Shown here in pieces: positions 52,673 to 61,476 of a stretch of 64,000 nucleotides of DNA; position 1 is the stretch's first letter; each line of letters begins with the position of its first letter. The stretch is from Paenibacillus sp. JDR-2. GTDB taxonomy: Bacteria; Bacillota; Bacilli; Paenibacillales; Paenibacillaceae. The notes below the pieces were generated by a model. It saw only the letters and a list, made by a program, of their open reading frames with translations. It searched no databases and was not told the origin of the DNA. The DNA lies in the NCBI RefSeq assembly GCF_000023585.1, contig NC_012914.1:2495001-2559000 (forward strand), read 5' to 3'. Made by a program: the position numbers and the translations under genes.

Positions 52673-54067
52673 TTAATTGAAACGCCGAAGTCCCTTCGGC
52701 AGATGGTTCTTTAACTGGCCGCCGCTTGATTTGGCCCAGCCAAGCGGAAGGCCGTCAACGGCAACAAGGCCCCAGCCGCTGATATCGCCTTCCGCTGGCA
52801 GCGTCTCGCCGCGAAGGTAAGCGGCAAGCTCGGGCGCATCCGGCGGATAGCTTTGCGCCCACGATGCGTCCTCCGCTTGAACGGCGAGAGCAAGCGCATG
52901 CGCCGGCTCCAGCCGGTTCTTGCGGATATCGCCGAGATGCAGGCCGGGCCGCGCGACCTTAAGTCCGTCAAGATCAGCGGAGCCAAAGCTGCCGCTTGTT
53001 TGATGAGGCAGCCAGTAGAGGGCGTCGCCGAAGCGGAGCGGCTCGCCCGGGCCAAGCGCAAAGCCGGGCAAGGCTTGTTCGGCAAAGCTGTGGAACAAGT
53101 CCATCTCGGCTGTCAGCGGTTTGGACCGTCCCGCAGTGCGTTTGTCGCGCCGCTTGTTTTTGCTTTTCGGCAAATCATCTTCCGCCGCAAGCTGCTCGCT
53201 TTCGGAAGCCTTACGCAGCCGGGCGACAAAATGTCCTTCGCCGCGGACCTGATGCGGCCATAAGCGCTCGATTTGTTCAACCTGGAAGGAGGGATGCCCG
53301 GCAACAAACCGCTCGATGGTATCCTCATTCTCGGCACGGTTAAACGTGCAAGTCGAATAGACGAGTACGCCGCCCGGCTTCAGCATAATCGCGGCATGCT
53401 CCAGAATCTCGGAGGAGCGCTCGGCACAATAGGTGACATGAGCTTCCGACCATTCCGCTACCGCATCTTCATCCTTGCGGAACATGCCCTCTCCCGAGCA
53501 AGGAGAATCCAGCATGATCCGGTCGAAAAAGGCTGGAAAGCGCCTCGACAGCTCATGCGGCGCAGCATTTGTAACGACCGCGTTGCGGATGCCGAGACGT
53601 TCAACGTTTTCGCTTAAAATTTTCGCTCTGGCAGGATGGATCTCATTGGCGATCAGCAGGCCTTCGCCATTCATGCTGCCGGCGATTTGCGTGGTTTTGC
53701 CGCCCGGAGCGGCTGCGAAATCAAGAATCGTCTCGCCGGGCTCTGCGCCTAGCAGCTCAGCCGCAGACATAGCGGAAGGCTCCTGGATATAATAAAGACC
53801 GGCTGTATGATAAGGATGCTTGCCGGGTCTTGCCGCTTCTTCATAGTAGTAGCCGGTGTTACACCAAGGTACGGGCTCCAAATGAAACGGCTGCTTGAGA
53901 GCAGCAGCCGCATTGTCCCCGATTGGTTGTCGACATTTCAATGGATTAAACCGGAGCCCGTACGCACGGGCTTCGCTATAGCTATCAAGAAACCGCTCGG
54001 CTTCTTCCCTTCCGAGAAGAGCCTGCATTTGCCGGATATAAGCCTCCGGCAGCTGCACGTTCTTCAA
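52673..54067 (-). CDS. RsmF/RsmB-family rRNA cytosine-C5 methyltransferase, copy 2
   Basis: A 464-residue paralogue of the enzyme at 49094: YGLRFNPLK, motif I DFAAAPGGKTTQIAG, motif IV LDSPCSGEGMFRKDEDAV, motif VI VYSTCTFNRAENED and the PUA-like C-terminus (LPLGWAKSSGGQLKNHLPKG). The linker insert is much shorter than in copy 1. It starts with TTG 54067 behind AAGGAG at a spacing of ten. The helicase gene ends 22 bp upstream on the same strand, so both rRNA-related genes may be one operon. Confidence 0.9.
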   Translation of the reverse strand: MKNVQLPEAYIRQMQALLGREEAERFLDSYSEARAYGLRFNPLKCRQPIGDNAAAALKQPFHLEPVPWCNTGYYYEEAARPGKHPYHTAGLYYIQEPSAMSAAELLGAEPGETILDFAAAPGGKTTQIAGSMNGEGLLIANEIHPARAKILSENVERLGIRNAVVTNAAPHELSRRFPAFFDRIMLDSPCSGEGMFRKDEDAVAEWSEAHVTYCAERSSEILEHAAIMLKPGGVLVYSTCTFNRAENEDTIERFVAGHPSFQVEQIERLWPHQVRGEGHFVARLRKASESEQLAAEDDLPKSKNKRRDKRTAGRSKPLTAEMDLFHSFAEQALPGFALGPGEPLRFGDALYWLPHQTSGSFGSADLDGLKVARPGLHLGDIRKNRLEPAHALALAVQAEDASWAQSYPPDAPELAAYLRGETLPAEGDISGWGLVAVDGLPLGWAKSSGGQLKNHLPKGLRRFN

Positions 54068-54088
54068 TGTACTGCAACTCCTTTATAC

Positions 54089-55825
54089 TTATCTGTTACG
54101 GCCGCCCGAGCCAGGACCGCGGGATGAACCGCCTCGCGAGCCGCCTCTGTTACCGCTGTTGCCGCCGCCTCGCGAATCTCTGCCGCCGCGTGGCGCGCTG
54201 CCGCCTGAGCTGCGGGAATCTTTGCCGCTGCTTGGACGGCCTTCCCATCTTCCGCCGCCGGTTGCTGCGCCGCGCGTATTGCCGCGTGCTGCTCCGTCTT
54301 GGGACCGTTCGCCTCTGCCTCCGCCGGTTGCTGCGCCGCGCGTATTGCCGCGTGCTGAACCGCCTTGAGTCCGTTCGCCTCTGCCGTTACGGTTGCCGCC
54401 GCGAGCATCTCTGCCGCCGCGTCCGGATTCGCGCTCGCCGCCTCTGCCGCCGCGTTCAGTACCCGTAACTTCCCACGGATTGCCTTCGGCGTTGCTGCTG
54501 ACAGCAGCACGTTCCGGCTTGCCGCGTCCACCAGCTTGTGAACGGCCTGCACCTGCGCCGCGCTCATTGCGTTCGCCTCTGCCTCCGCGTCCGCCTTGCG
54601 CCGGTTTGGAGTCGCGACCGCCGCGACCGCGGCCACCGCGATCCGGTTTTTTGTCATAGCTCTTGCCTTCGCTGCTGGAACGAGGCGCGGTATTCTTCAC
54701 GATTGTTCCATCTGCTTCAATAGTACGGCGCTCAAGTATAGCATTGATGCTGCGCTCGATATGGGCAACCGCCGCGCGGTCATAAGGCGATGCAATTGTA
54801 ATTGCCGTGCCGCGTTGTCCGGCACGGCCGGTACGTCCGATCCGGTGAATGTAAATCTCGGAATCCGTTGGAACATCGAAGTTAAAGACATGTGTAACGC
54901 CTTCAACGTCAAGGCCGCGCGCGGCAACATCCGTTGCGACAAGAATTTGAAGCTTCGCATCGCGGAAACGTTTCATGACCTGCTCGCGTTTGGCTTGCGT
55001 AAGATCGCCATGCAGCTCGTCCGATTCAAAGCCGAGATCTTGAAGATCCTTGTTTAGTTTTTTTGCGCGAACCTTCGTCCGGCAGAAAATAACGGCCAGG
55101 TAAGGGCGCTGGGTTTCGATCATGGAAATTAACGCTTTCTGGCGTCCGCGGTCAGTCGTCTCAATAACGAGCTGCTTGATATTGTCCAAAGTGACATTTG
55201 CGCTTTGGATTTTAATGTCGACCGGAGTCTTCATATAATTCTCGGCGAGACGTTTGATCTGATCCGGCATGGTAGCCGAGAAGAGCATCGTTTGACGGGC
55301 GCGAGGCGTCTGGTCAACGATATTTTGCACTTCGGGCAGGAAGCCCATGTGAAGCATTTGATCCGCTTCGTCCAGTACAAGCATCTTCAGCTTGCCGAGG
55401 TTGATCGTTTCGCGTCTCATATGGTCGATCAAGCGGCCGGGCGTAGCCACAACAATATGAGGCGAGTTGTTAAGCTTGCGGATTTGCGCGTCTACGTCTT
55501 GTCCGCCGTATGCGGCAAGTACTTTGGCGCCAACCGCCGCCGCAAGCTTTTTCAGCTCGCTGGTAATCTGAATAGCCAGCTCGCGCGTCGGGGTCAGAAT
55601 CAGCGCTTGAACCTGCTCTTTATCGATATCTATGCGCTGCAGAATCGGCAGGGTGAAGGCGATTGTTTTACCCGTACCCGTTTGAGCCTGAGCGATGACG
55701 TCTTGTCCGGACAGGAGGACGGGGATTGCTTTCTTTTGCACCGGAGTAGGGCTCGTAATCCCGTTTGATTGCAGGACATCGGTAAGCTCCGGGATAATAC
55801 CCATGGAAATAAATTCAGTTGACAT
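54089..55825 (-). CDS. DEAD-box RNA helicase with an RGG-rich tail
   Basis: A 578-residue helicase with Q-motif [53 protein letters not shown] and [13 protein letters not shown]. From about residue 385 to the end the chain is an Arg/Gly/Ser-rich disordered region, with a 22-residue repeat (ARGNTRGAATGGGR is present twice) encoded by a 66-bp DNA duplication near 54256-54387. ATG 55825 follows GAGGA. It differs from CshA at 21325 in the tail; close homologues act in cold growth and ribosome assembly. Exact csh name not assigned. Confidence 0.92.
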   Translation of the reverse strand: MSTEFISMGIIPELTDVLQSNGITSPTPVQKKAIPVLLSGQDVIAQAQTGTGKTIAFTLPILQRIDIDKEQVQALILTPTRELAIQITSELKKLAAAVGAKVLAAYGGQDVDAQIRKLNNSPHIVVATPGRLIDHMRRETINLGKLKMLVLDEADQMLHMGFLPEVQNIVDQTPRARQTMLFSATMPDQIKRLAENYMKTPVDIKIQSANVTLDNIKQLVIETTDRGRQKALISMIETQRPYLAVIFCRTKVRAKKLNKDLQDLGFESDELHGDLTQAKREQVMKRFRDAKLQILVATDVAARGLDVEGVTHVFNFDVPTDSEIYIHRIGRTGRAGQRGTAITIASPYDRAAVAHIERSINAILERRTIEADGTIVKNTAPRSSSEGKSYDKKPDRGGRGRGGRDSKPAQGGRGGRGERNERGAGAGRSQAGGRGKPERAAVSSNAEGNPWEVTGTERGGRGGERESGRGGRDARGGNRNGRGERTQGGSARGNTRGAATGGGRGERSQDGAARGNTRGAATGGGRWEGRPSSGKDSRSSGGSAPRGGRDSRGGGNSGNRGGSRGGSSRGPGSGGRNR

Positions 55826-55967
55826 TTTGTATATTTTCCTCATTTCATCGAACTCATTTATCGTTTAGTATAACAGTTGTGCCTTGGAAGTGCATCTTTC
55901 ATCTACATATGCTATGCTGGGCGTCATAAGCTATTAAGCATACATGCAAACAAAGGAATGATCAACA

Positions 55968-56165
55968 ATGAATAACGGTACAGAGCGTGCTTCGGTGAAG
56001 CCGGGGCTTGAGGTAGATATTGTTCTGAAACAGGATCAGCGGACGGGGAAACTGACCCGCGGCATTGTAAAGGATCTGCTTACGAATTCGCCCACTCACC
56101 CGCATGGCATCAAGGTGCGTCTGGCAGACGGTCAGGTTGGAAGAGTGAAGCATATTTACTCGTGA
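55968..56165 (+). CDS. ywbE: YwbE family protein
   Basis: A 65-residue protein matching YwbE (DUF2196): VKPGLEVDIVLKQDQRTGKLTRG, then VKDLLTNSPTHPHGIKVRL and DGQVGRVKHI. It folds as a small beta-barrel and is of unknown function. ATG 55968 follows AAAGGA. The YneQ gene begins 21 bases after the stop. Confidence 0.92.
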   Translation: MNNGTERASVKPGLEVDIVLKQDQRTGKLTRGIVKDLLTNSPTHPHGIKVRLADGQVGRVKHIYS

Positions 56166-56185
56166 GTAAAGGAGCTTAGAACGCG

Positions 56186-56488
56186 ATGGCATTCGGGATT
56201 TCCAGGTCTGAGATGACGGCGTGGAAGGAAGCGGTTTCCCGCGGGGAAATTGCCTACCTGACGCATTATTGGGTGGATTCGCGTTTTCCGGGCATGAAGA
56301 CCGTAACCAAGGTAGGCTGCTCCGATCTGGACAAGCTTGCGCGTTGGTGCAGGGATAACGGTCTCAATCCGAGATATATACATAGACGGGATAAATATCC
56401 GCATTTTGACCTGCTTGGACCAAAGCAAAGAGAGATTCTCTTGCGGGAAAATCAACATGCGCAGCTGGAACGGTTTCATCTTCTATAA
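56186..56488 (+). CDS. yneQ: YneQ-like conserved protein
   Basis: A 100-residue soluble protein closely resembling B. subtilis YneQ: MAFGISRSEMTAWKEAVSRGEI, YLTHYWVDSRFPG, TVTKVGCSDLDKLARW and YPHFDLLGPKQREIL. Function unknown. RBS AAAGGAG precedes the ATG. It lies in a row with ywbE, an acetyltransferase and a LysE-type exporter, all on the plus strand with short gaps. Confidence 0.88.
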   Translation: MAFGISRSEMTAWKEAVSRGEIAYLTHYWVDSRFPGMKTVTKVGCSDLDKLARWCRDNGLNPRYIHRRDKYPHFDLLGPKQREILLRENQHAQLERFHLL

Positions 56489-56505
56489 AAAGGAGGATGC
56501 GGGAC

Positions 56506-57270
56506 ATGCAGATTAACTCGCTGCATCAGACGATAGAGGAGTTAAGTCTTAACGCATGGCCGTCTCTGCAGACGGTCGTTTATGACGGTTGGCTGCTCCG
56601 GTTCGCGGACGGTTATACGAAGCGTTCGAATTGCGTGATGCCGCTGTATGAGAGTAATGGCCAAGTGATGGGAAAAATCCTTCACTGCGAGAAGCTGTAT
56701 GCGGAGCGCGGTTTGGATACGGTTTTTAAAATTACGCCGTTTGCAAGACCAAGCCAGCTGGATTCCCTATTGGAGGAGCGGGGCTACCGGGTGGTAGAGC
56801 CCGTTTATGTAAAGACGGCGGAACTGAAGGACCTTCCGCAGCCGGCAGACTTCGCATGCCGGATTGACGAACGGCTGAGTGAACATTGGTTGGATGAATT
56901 TTCGCAGCTGATGCCGCTCACGGACAAACAGCGGAAAGCGGCGGTCAAGATGCTGACCGGCTCGCCGCTCCGCCAATGCTTTGTAACATTGTATGCGGAT
57001 GGTGTTCCGGCGGCATGCGGAATTGGCGTAATCGAGCATGGCTATATCGGCTTGTACGATATTGTCACATCCGAGAGGTTCCGCAATAGAGGACTCGGCT
57101 ATCAGCTTTTGCTGCGCATTTTCCGTTGGGGGAAAGAGAGCGGGGCAGAAAAAGCCTATTTATTAGTCGTTCAGGCGAACCAACCGGCCAACCGGCTATA
57201 TGACAAATTTGGTTTTGAGACGCAATACGAATATTGGTACAGGGTTAAATCTTTGAAGCAGGATGAGTGA
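56506..57270 (+). CDS. GNAT-family N-acetyltransferase
   Basis: About 254 residues. The C-terminal acetyl-CoA-binding half shows GIGVIEHGYIGLYDIVTSERFRNRGLGYQLLLRIFRWG with the R/Q-x-x-G-x-G/A loop (RNRGLG), and the family-typical end ANQPANRLYDKFGFETQYEYWYRVK. The N-terminal half (AWPSLQTVVYDGWLLRFADGYTKRSNCV) is characteristic of a GNAT subgroup with an extra domain. ATG 56506 follows AAGGAGG at eight bases. Substrate unknown. Confidence 0.9.
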   Translation: MQINSLHQTIEELSLNAWPSLQTVVYDGWLLRFADGYTKRSNCVMPLYESNGQVMGKILHCEKLYAERGLDTVFKITPFARPSQLDSLLEERGYRVVEPVYVKTAELKDLPQPADFACRIDERLSEHWLDEFSQLMPLTDKQRKAAVKMLTGSPLRQCFVTLYADGVPAACGIGVIEHGYIGLYDIVTSERFRNRGLGYQLLLRIFRWGKESGAEKAYLLVVQANQPANRLYDKFGFETQYEYWYRVKSLKQDE

Positions 57271-57278
57271 ACGTTTAG

Positions 57279-57938
57279 ATGGTCTTAGGGTTAGCATTTA
57301 TACAAGGCTTTTTATTTTCTTTATCTTTATGTTTGGATTTAGGCATGGTGAACGTTGCCATTATTAAAACCGGGGTCGAACGCGGCTTTAAGCCGTCTTT
57401 TATGATCGGTTTTGGTTCATGCTTCGGAGACTTGACCTATCTTGCGCTCGCGCTGATCGGGTTCAGCTTTATACTCGAGATTACCGTCGTCCGCTGGATA
57501 TTATGGATTGCGGGAACAGCAGTGCTCCTTCTTCTCGCTTATAAAATGGCGAAAGAATCGCTCCGTCCAAGAATGATTGATTGGAAGGCGAGGGAAGGGG
57601 ACGGAAGGCAACAGCCCAAGCGGAGGCTCGCGGATTTTCTGTTCGGACTGGGAGCGGCCTTGTCGTCGCCTACGGTTATGCTGTGGTTTGTTGCTTCGGC
57701 GGGGCCGATTGTGGCAGAGGTTCATGGCGACAGCCGTTATACCATTGCCGTGTTTATCGCAGGTTTTTTCACTGCCGGCTTATTATGGTCGCTTGGCATG
57801 GCTTACTTCAGCGGGCGGGCAGGCAAAGCGCTAGGCGCAAAGTTCGTGAGGATCATTTCGCTTTTCTCGGCTCTTCTCTTTATTTATTTTGCGATCCGCG
57901 TATTCTGGTCGGGGCTGCAGTTTGTGCTAGGCGAGTAG
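57279..57938 (+). CDS. LysE-family transporter
   Basis: A 219-residue membrane protein with about six helices: FIQGFLFSLSLCLDLGMVNVAIIKTGVERGF, FMIGFGSCFGDLTYLALAL, FLFGLGAALSSPTVMLWFVA. This is the LysE/RhtB exporter pattern, although the usual GP(G/N) in the first helix is replaced by DLGMVN. Begins 9 bp after the acetyltransferase stop. Substrate probably an amino acid or derivative. Confidence 0.85.
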   Translation: MVLGLAFIQGFLFSLSLCLDLGMVNVAIIKTGVERGFKPSFMIGFGSCFGDLTYLALALIGFSFILEITVVRWILWIAGTAVLLLLAYKMAKESLRPRMIDWKAREGDGRQQPKRRLADFLFGLGAALSSPTVMLWFVASAGPIVAEVHGDSRYTIAVFIAGFFTAGLLWSLGMAYFSGRAGKALGAKFVRIISLFSALLFIYFAIRVFWSGLQFVLGE

Positions 57939-57966
57939 GTTATCTATTGTGCAAAAGAGGGATATC

Positions 57967-58593
57967 ATGTCCGTTGTGAATTCGTTGGCTTCCCAGCTAG
58001 GCCGTAATGACGAGGAGCCTAATATTGAACTTGCGCAAAGGCTGGCAAGCGAAGAAAATCTTGCAGGCATTCAAGAAATCATCGGGAATCTGTCCAGCAA
58101 GGATAAAAAGATCCGGCATGATTGCATCAAGGTTGCGTATGAGGTTGGCGAGCTTAGGCCGGAGCTGATAAGCCAATACGCATTACGGTTCATCGAACTG
58201 CTGACTAGCCGGGATAATCGGCTGGTTTGGGGTGGGATGACGGCATTGTCCGTCATTGCAGACACTGCATCAGAACCGCTTATGGAGCATGTTGATCAAA
58301 TCGTCGATGCGATGGCAACAGGTTCGGTTATAACCGTGGATAAGGCCGTTCTTGCGCTTTCGAGATTAGCGGCAGTAAGCGACGCAAATAATAAGGCTAT
58401 CTTTCCTTTCCTGCTCCGCCATCTCGAGAGCTGCAGGTCCAAAGAAGTTCCCCAGCATTCGGAAAGCTCGCTTCTTGCCGTTAAGGCTTCTAATAAAGAG
58501 GAGTTCCTGAAGGTTCTGCGGGCAAGAGAGCAGCATCTCACGGACGCTCAGTTAAAGAGAGTCAAAAAGATCTATAGAACGTTAGACAAATAG
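57967..58593 (+). CDS. HEAT/ARM-repeat-like helical protein
   Basis: A 208-residue all-helical protein built of paired helices (NLAGIQEIIGNLSSKDKKIRHDCIKVAYEVGEL, key part KIRHDCIKVAYEVGE; LTSRDNRLVWGGMTALSVIADT), as in HEAT or ARM repeats, which usually bind proteins. No catalytic motif. ATG 57967 follows AGAGGGA; the GTG at 57949 is less likely. Function unknown. Confidence 0.75.
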   Translation: MSVVNSLASQLGRNDEEPNIELAQRLASEENLAGIQEIIGNLSSKDKKIRHDCIKVAYEVGELRPELISQYALRFIELLTSRDNRLVWGGMTALSVIADTASEPLMEHVDQIVDAMATGSVITVDKAVLALSRLAAVSDANNKAIFPFLLRHLESCRSKEVPQHSESSLLAVKASNKEEFLKVLRAREQHLTDAQLKRVKKIYRTLDK

Positions 58594-58914
58594 CCCCAAT
58601 AAATAGTTTCTAAATATAGCGTGACGAAGCCGCCGGCCTCAAGTCTAACTTGGGGCCGGTGGCTTCATCGCCGTACGTTGGATTTCCTCCGGTGAAATCA
58701 ATTTAAACGGGTAGCTTCCGGAAGCTGTGTTGGATTCACTCCAGCATAATGGTCCAGAATAAGCCGCTATTGTCCAAATGAGATGATTACACTGTAGCTA
58801 CTCCAACGTAGATCGAGTTTCTGGTCAACATGCCCCCGTTATCCTGTACGGAATCCAATGTAACTCTACTTTGTTGGACATAGAGGGAAGAGGTACTATA
58901 TCGTTCCAATATAA
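58594..58914. other. Intergenic stretch of about 320 bp without a recognised gene
   Basis: It contains a GC-rich hairpin (GAAGCCGCCGGCC... near 58626-58668 with its complement GGCCGGTGGCTTC) but no T-run, and then about 240 bp in which I see no convincing reading frame, promoter or repeat. Confidence 0.5.
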
Positions 58915-58960
58915 AAGCTGTCCCAAAGTCAGGTAATGACTCTTGAGACAGCTTTTATTG
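58915..58960. terminator. Bidirectional intrinsic terminator of lplJ
   Basis: AAAAGCTGTCCCAA / TTGAGACAGCTTTT stem with inner AGTCA/TGACT pairing; T-runs on both sides. Confidence 0.85.
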
Positions 58961-58972
58961 GTTTAATGCCGT

Positions 58973-59962
58973 TTACAGCATGAGCGACAGCAGCTGCTCC
59001 TTCGTAATGGGACCGAAGTAGAAGTTCACGTCGATCTCATCCAGCAGCTTGCCGAGCGATTCCGCATCGTAACGCGTGCCGATCAGCTTCGAAGTCACTT
59101 CGCTTGTCTCGCCTCTGCCGAAGAAGTCGCCAAATACGGCGGCATCCGCGATTTTGCCTTCTTCCACCTGCAGGCGTATGTCGTAAGTGCCCGCGCCTTC
59201 GATGCGCTTTGTCTGACGGACGTTAAAGGCAGGGGAACGGCCGTAATTCCAATCCCAGCTGCGGTAACGCTCATCAGCCAGCTTCCGGACATTCGCCCAG
59301 TCCTCTTCGGTCAACTCGTAGACCGGAATTTCCGGTTCGCCTTCGAAAATAGACTCCAGCAAATACTGTCTCAATTCCTGAATGGTCATCGGTTCTTTTA
59401 GAAATTCCGAGATGTTGGCGACGCGGCTCCGAATGGATTTGGTTGCTTTCGAGACGTATTTCTCCGCATTAACCTTTAGCGCGGAGACGACATTCTCAAT
59501 TTCAGAATCAAATAAGAGAGTGCCGTGGCTGAACATTTTCCCTTTGGTGGCAAATTGGGCATTGCCCGAAATTTTGCGCTCTCCAACCTGAAGGTCGTTG
59601 CGTCCCGACAGCTCCGCGTTTACGCCAAGCTTGCGCAATGCGCGAACAACGGGCTCCGTGAACTTCTTAAAGTTGTGGAACGACTTGCCGTCATCCTTCA
59701 TGATGAAGCTGAAGCTGAGGTTCCCGAGATCATGATAGACCGCGCCGCCTCCCGACAGCCTGCGCACCACATGGATGCCATTTTCATTTACGTATTCGGC
59801 GTTAATCTCTTCGACCGTATTCTGGTTTTTACCGATAATGATAGACGGCTCGTTAATGTAGAACAGCAAATATTCGTCTTCCGGCAGCGAACGTAAAATA
59901 TATTCCTCGAGCGCCAGATTCAGCGTCGGGTCCGTGATATTGTGATTGTCGATAAACCGCAT
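58973..59962 (-). CDS. lplJ: Lipoate-protein ligase
   Basis: Activates and attaches free lipoate to E2 or GcvH proteins. The 329 residues show MRFIDNHNITDPTLNLALEEYIL, the lipoyl-AMP site VVRRLSGGGAVYHDLGNLSFS, GRNDLQVGERKISGNAQ and the accessory domain toward the C-terminus, as in LplJ. ATG 59962 follows GAGGAGA. The frame continues open upstream to 60340, but that part runs through the end of narK in another frame and has no meaning. Confidence 0.94.
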   Translation of the reverse strand: MRFIDNHNITDPTLNLALEEYILRSLPEDEYLLFYINEPSIIIGKNQNTVEEINAEYVNENGIHVVRRLSGGGAVYHDLGNLSFSFIMKDDGKSFHNFKKFTEPVVRALRKLGVNAELSGRNDLQVGERKISGNAQFATKGKMFSHGTLLFDSEIENVVSALKVNAEKYVSKATKSIRSRVANISEFLKEPMTIQELRQYLLESIFEGEPEIPVYELTEEDWANVRKLADERYRSWDWNYGRSPAFNVRQTKRIEGAGTYDIRLQVEEGKIADAAVFGDFFGRGETSEVTSKLIGTRYDAESLGKLLDEIDVNFYFGPITKEQLLSLML

Positions 59963-60060
59963 GCGTAATTCTCCTCTTCGATATTCAGTCCTGCCCCCAT
60001 TATAACCCTCACGGAAAGATTTTTCATGCGGGATCGGACAAAATATTCGGATGCCGTTTC

Positions 60061-61276
60061 TCACACGCTGCGTGCTTTGCCGCCTTCCCCGATCCAGGTT
60101 TTCTTCCAGTCCATCTGAGCAATCGCCAGCATAATGACGCTTAGCAAGGCGATGCCGCACAAAATGAGGAAGCCTGGCGTGTAGGAGCCCGTAGATTGAT
60201 ACAGGTTGCCCAGAATAAGAGGAAGCGCATATCCGCCAAGGCCGCCCGCTGCGCCAACGATCCCGGTGACAAGTCCAATCTCGTCGCCAAACCGCTGCGG
60301 TACAAGCTGGAATACGGAGCCGTTGCCGGCGCCGAGACACATCATGCCTACGAATAACATACCAATCACGAGATAGAGGGGAGGAAGACTCGAAATAGAA
60401 GCGAGCATGACAGCCGCACCCGTGTACAAAATCATCAGAACCTTAATGCCGCCAAGCTTATCGGACAAATACCCGCCAATCGGACGGAAGAAGCTGCCCG
60501 CAATGACGCATAGCGTAGTGAAATCGGCTGCTTTGACGGCAGACAAGCCGTATTGGGTATTGAAGAAGATCGTCAAGTAGTTGGAGAGCCCAACAAAGCC
60601 GCCAAACGTAACGCTGTACATGATGCAGAAGAGCCAGGTGTCGCGCTGCTTCAATATTTTTGCGTATTGGGACAGTCTTTTTTGGAGCAGGCTGGTTCGG
60701 GCTGTCTTTCGCGAAGATCGTAAAGACGATGAAGGCAATTGCGATTGGAATAAGCGCCAGTCCAAAAACCACTTCCCAGCTGCCGAAATGCTGGGCGATA
60801 CGGTTCGCGAACAAGGTGGAGAAGACCGTTCCGCTGTTGCCTGCGCCGGCGATTCCCATGGCGAGACCTTGATATTGCGGAGGATACCAGCGGCTTGCAA
60901 GCGGAAGCGCCGCGGCAAACGATGCGCCTGCGACACCAAGCATGAGAGCAACGATATGCAGATCCGACAGGGAGCCAACAAATTTCCAGCCCCATACAAG
61001 AGGGATCATTGTAAGCAGCATGCCAAGCTGTCCGGTTCTCTTTGGTCCGATATAGTCGGTAAGGAATCCAAATACCAGGCGGAGAATAGAGCCGCCAAGC
61101 ACAGGCAGTGCAACAAGGTTAGCTTTTTGAACCGGTGTCATATCATAATCTCCAATAATAACGACGCTAAGCGGTCCAATCAGTACCCAAATCATAAAGC
61201 TGATATCGAAATACATAAATGCGCTAAATAACGAAGGCTTGTGACCGCTTTTCCAGAACGACGTAGGGTTACTCAT
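60061..61276 (-). pseudogene. narK: Nitrate/nitrite transporter NarK, frameshifted
   Basis: A twelve-helix NNP-family carrier split over two frames. The first (from ATG 61276) gives SFWKSGHKPSLFSAFMYFDISF, then GSILRLVFGFLTDYIGPKRTG and the NarK nitrate signature region GIAGAGNSGTVFSTLFANRIA, up to AKDSPNQPAPKK. The second gives LSQYAKILKQRDTWLFCIMYSVTFGGFVGLSNYLTIFF to the end, with GMMCLGAGNGSVFQLVPQRF. They join if one A is removed from the A6 run at 60678-60683. A -1 slip at that run would lead to an early stop, so this is a mutation or a sequencing error. The regulatory leader upstream is intact, hence the loss would be recent. Confidence 0.85.
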
Positions 61277-61364
61277 AACCAATTCCCTCCAATGTATTTA
61301 TTTCTGTTTTTCCGTTTGCAGACGCGCGTTCCCGGGGCGAGAGTCTGATTCATTCATTTCAAAA

Positions 61365-61408
61365 ATAAAAAAAGGCCGCAAACTGCCCTTGTGGACAGAA
61401 GCGGCCTC
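61365..61408 (-). terminator. Leader terminator (attenuator) before narK
   Basis: On the minus strand AGGCCGC...GCGGCCT with an inner CTGTCC/GGGCAG stem, followed by T7. It lies between the narK promoter and the start codon, so it must be read through for expression. Confidence 0.8.
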
Positions 61409-61420
61409 TTTGCCGAAGGC

Positions 61421-61468
61421 GGTACAGCATTGTACCCACCGGATCGTACGGTCACATCATTGTGAACC
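61421..61468 (-). promoter_or_regulatory. ANTAR-type dual hairpin in the narK leader
   Basis: Minus strand RNA: P1 is GGTTCAC-AATGAT-GTGACC (61468-61450), with one bulged U, and P2 is GGTAC-AATGCT-GTACC (61436-61421). Both loops have six bases with A at position 1 and G at position 4, the known recognition pattern of ANTAR antiterminator proteins. The terminator starts 14 nt further on. Confidence 0.75.
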
Positions 61469-61476
61469 CAATTCGA

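Noticed and set aside
54064..54659. Alanine- or proline-rich frames overlapping the helicase tail
   Set aside because: By-products of the GC-rich RGG repeats read in other frames or on the other strand.
59963..60340. Upstream extension of lplJ to 455 residues
   Set aside because: The extra part runs through the 3' end of narK in another frame; ATG 59962 has a good ribosome-binding site and begins the known LplJ N-terminus.
60678..60684. Programmed -1 frameshift in narK at A-AAA-AAG
   Set aside because: The downstream half lies in the +1 frame; a -1 shift runs into TGA after about eight codons.
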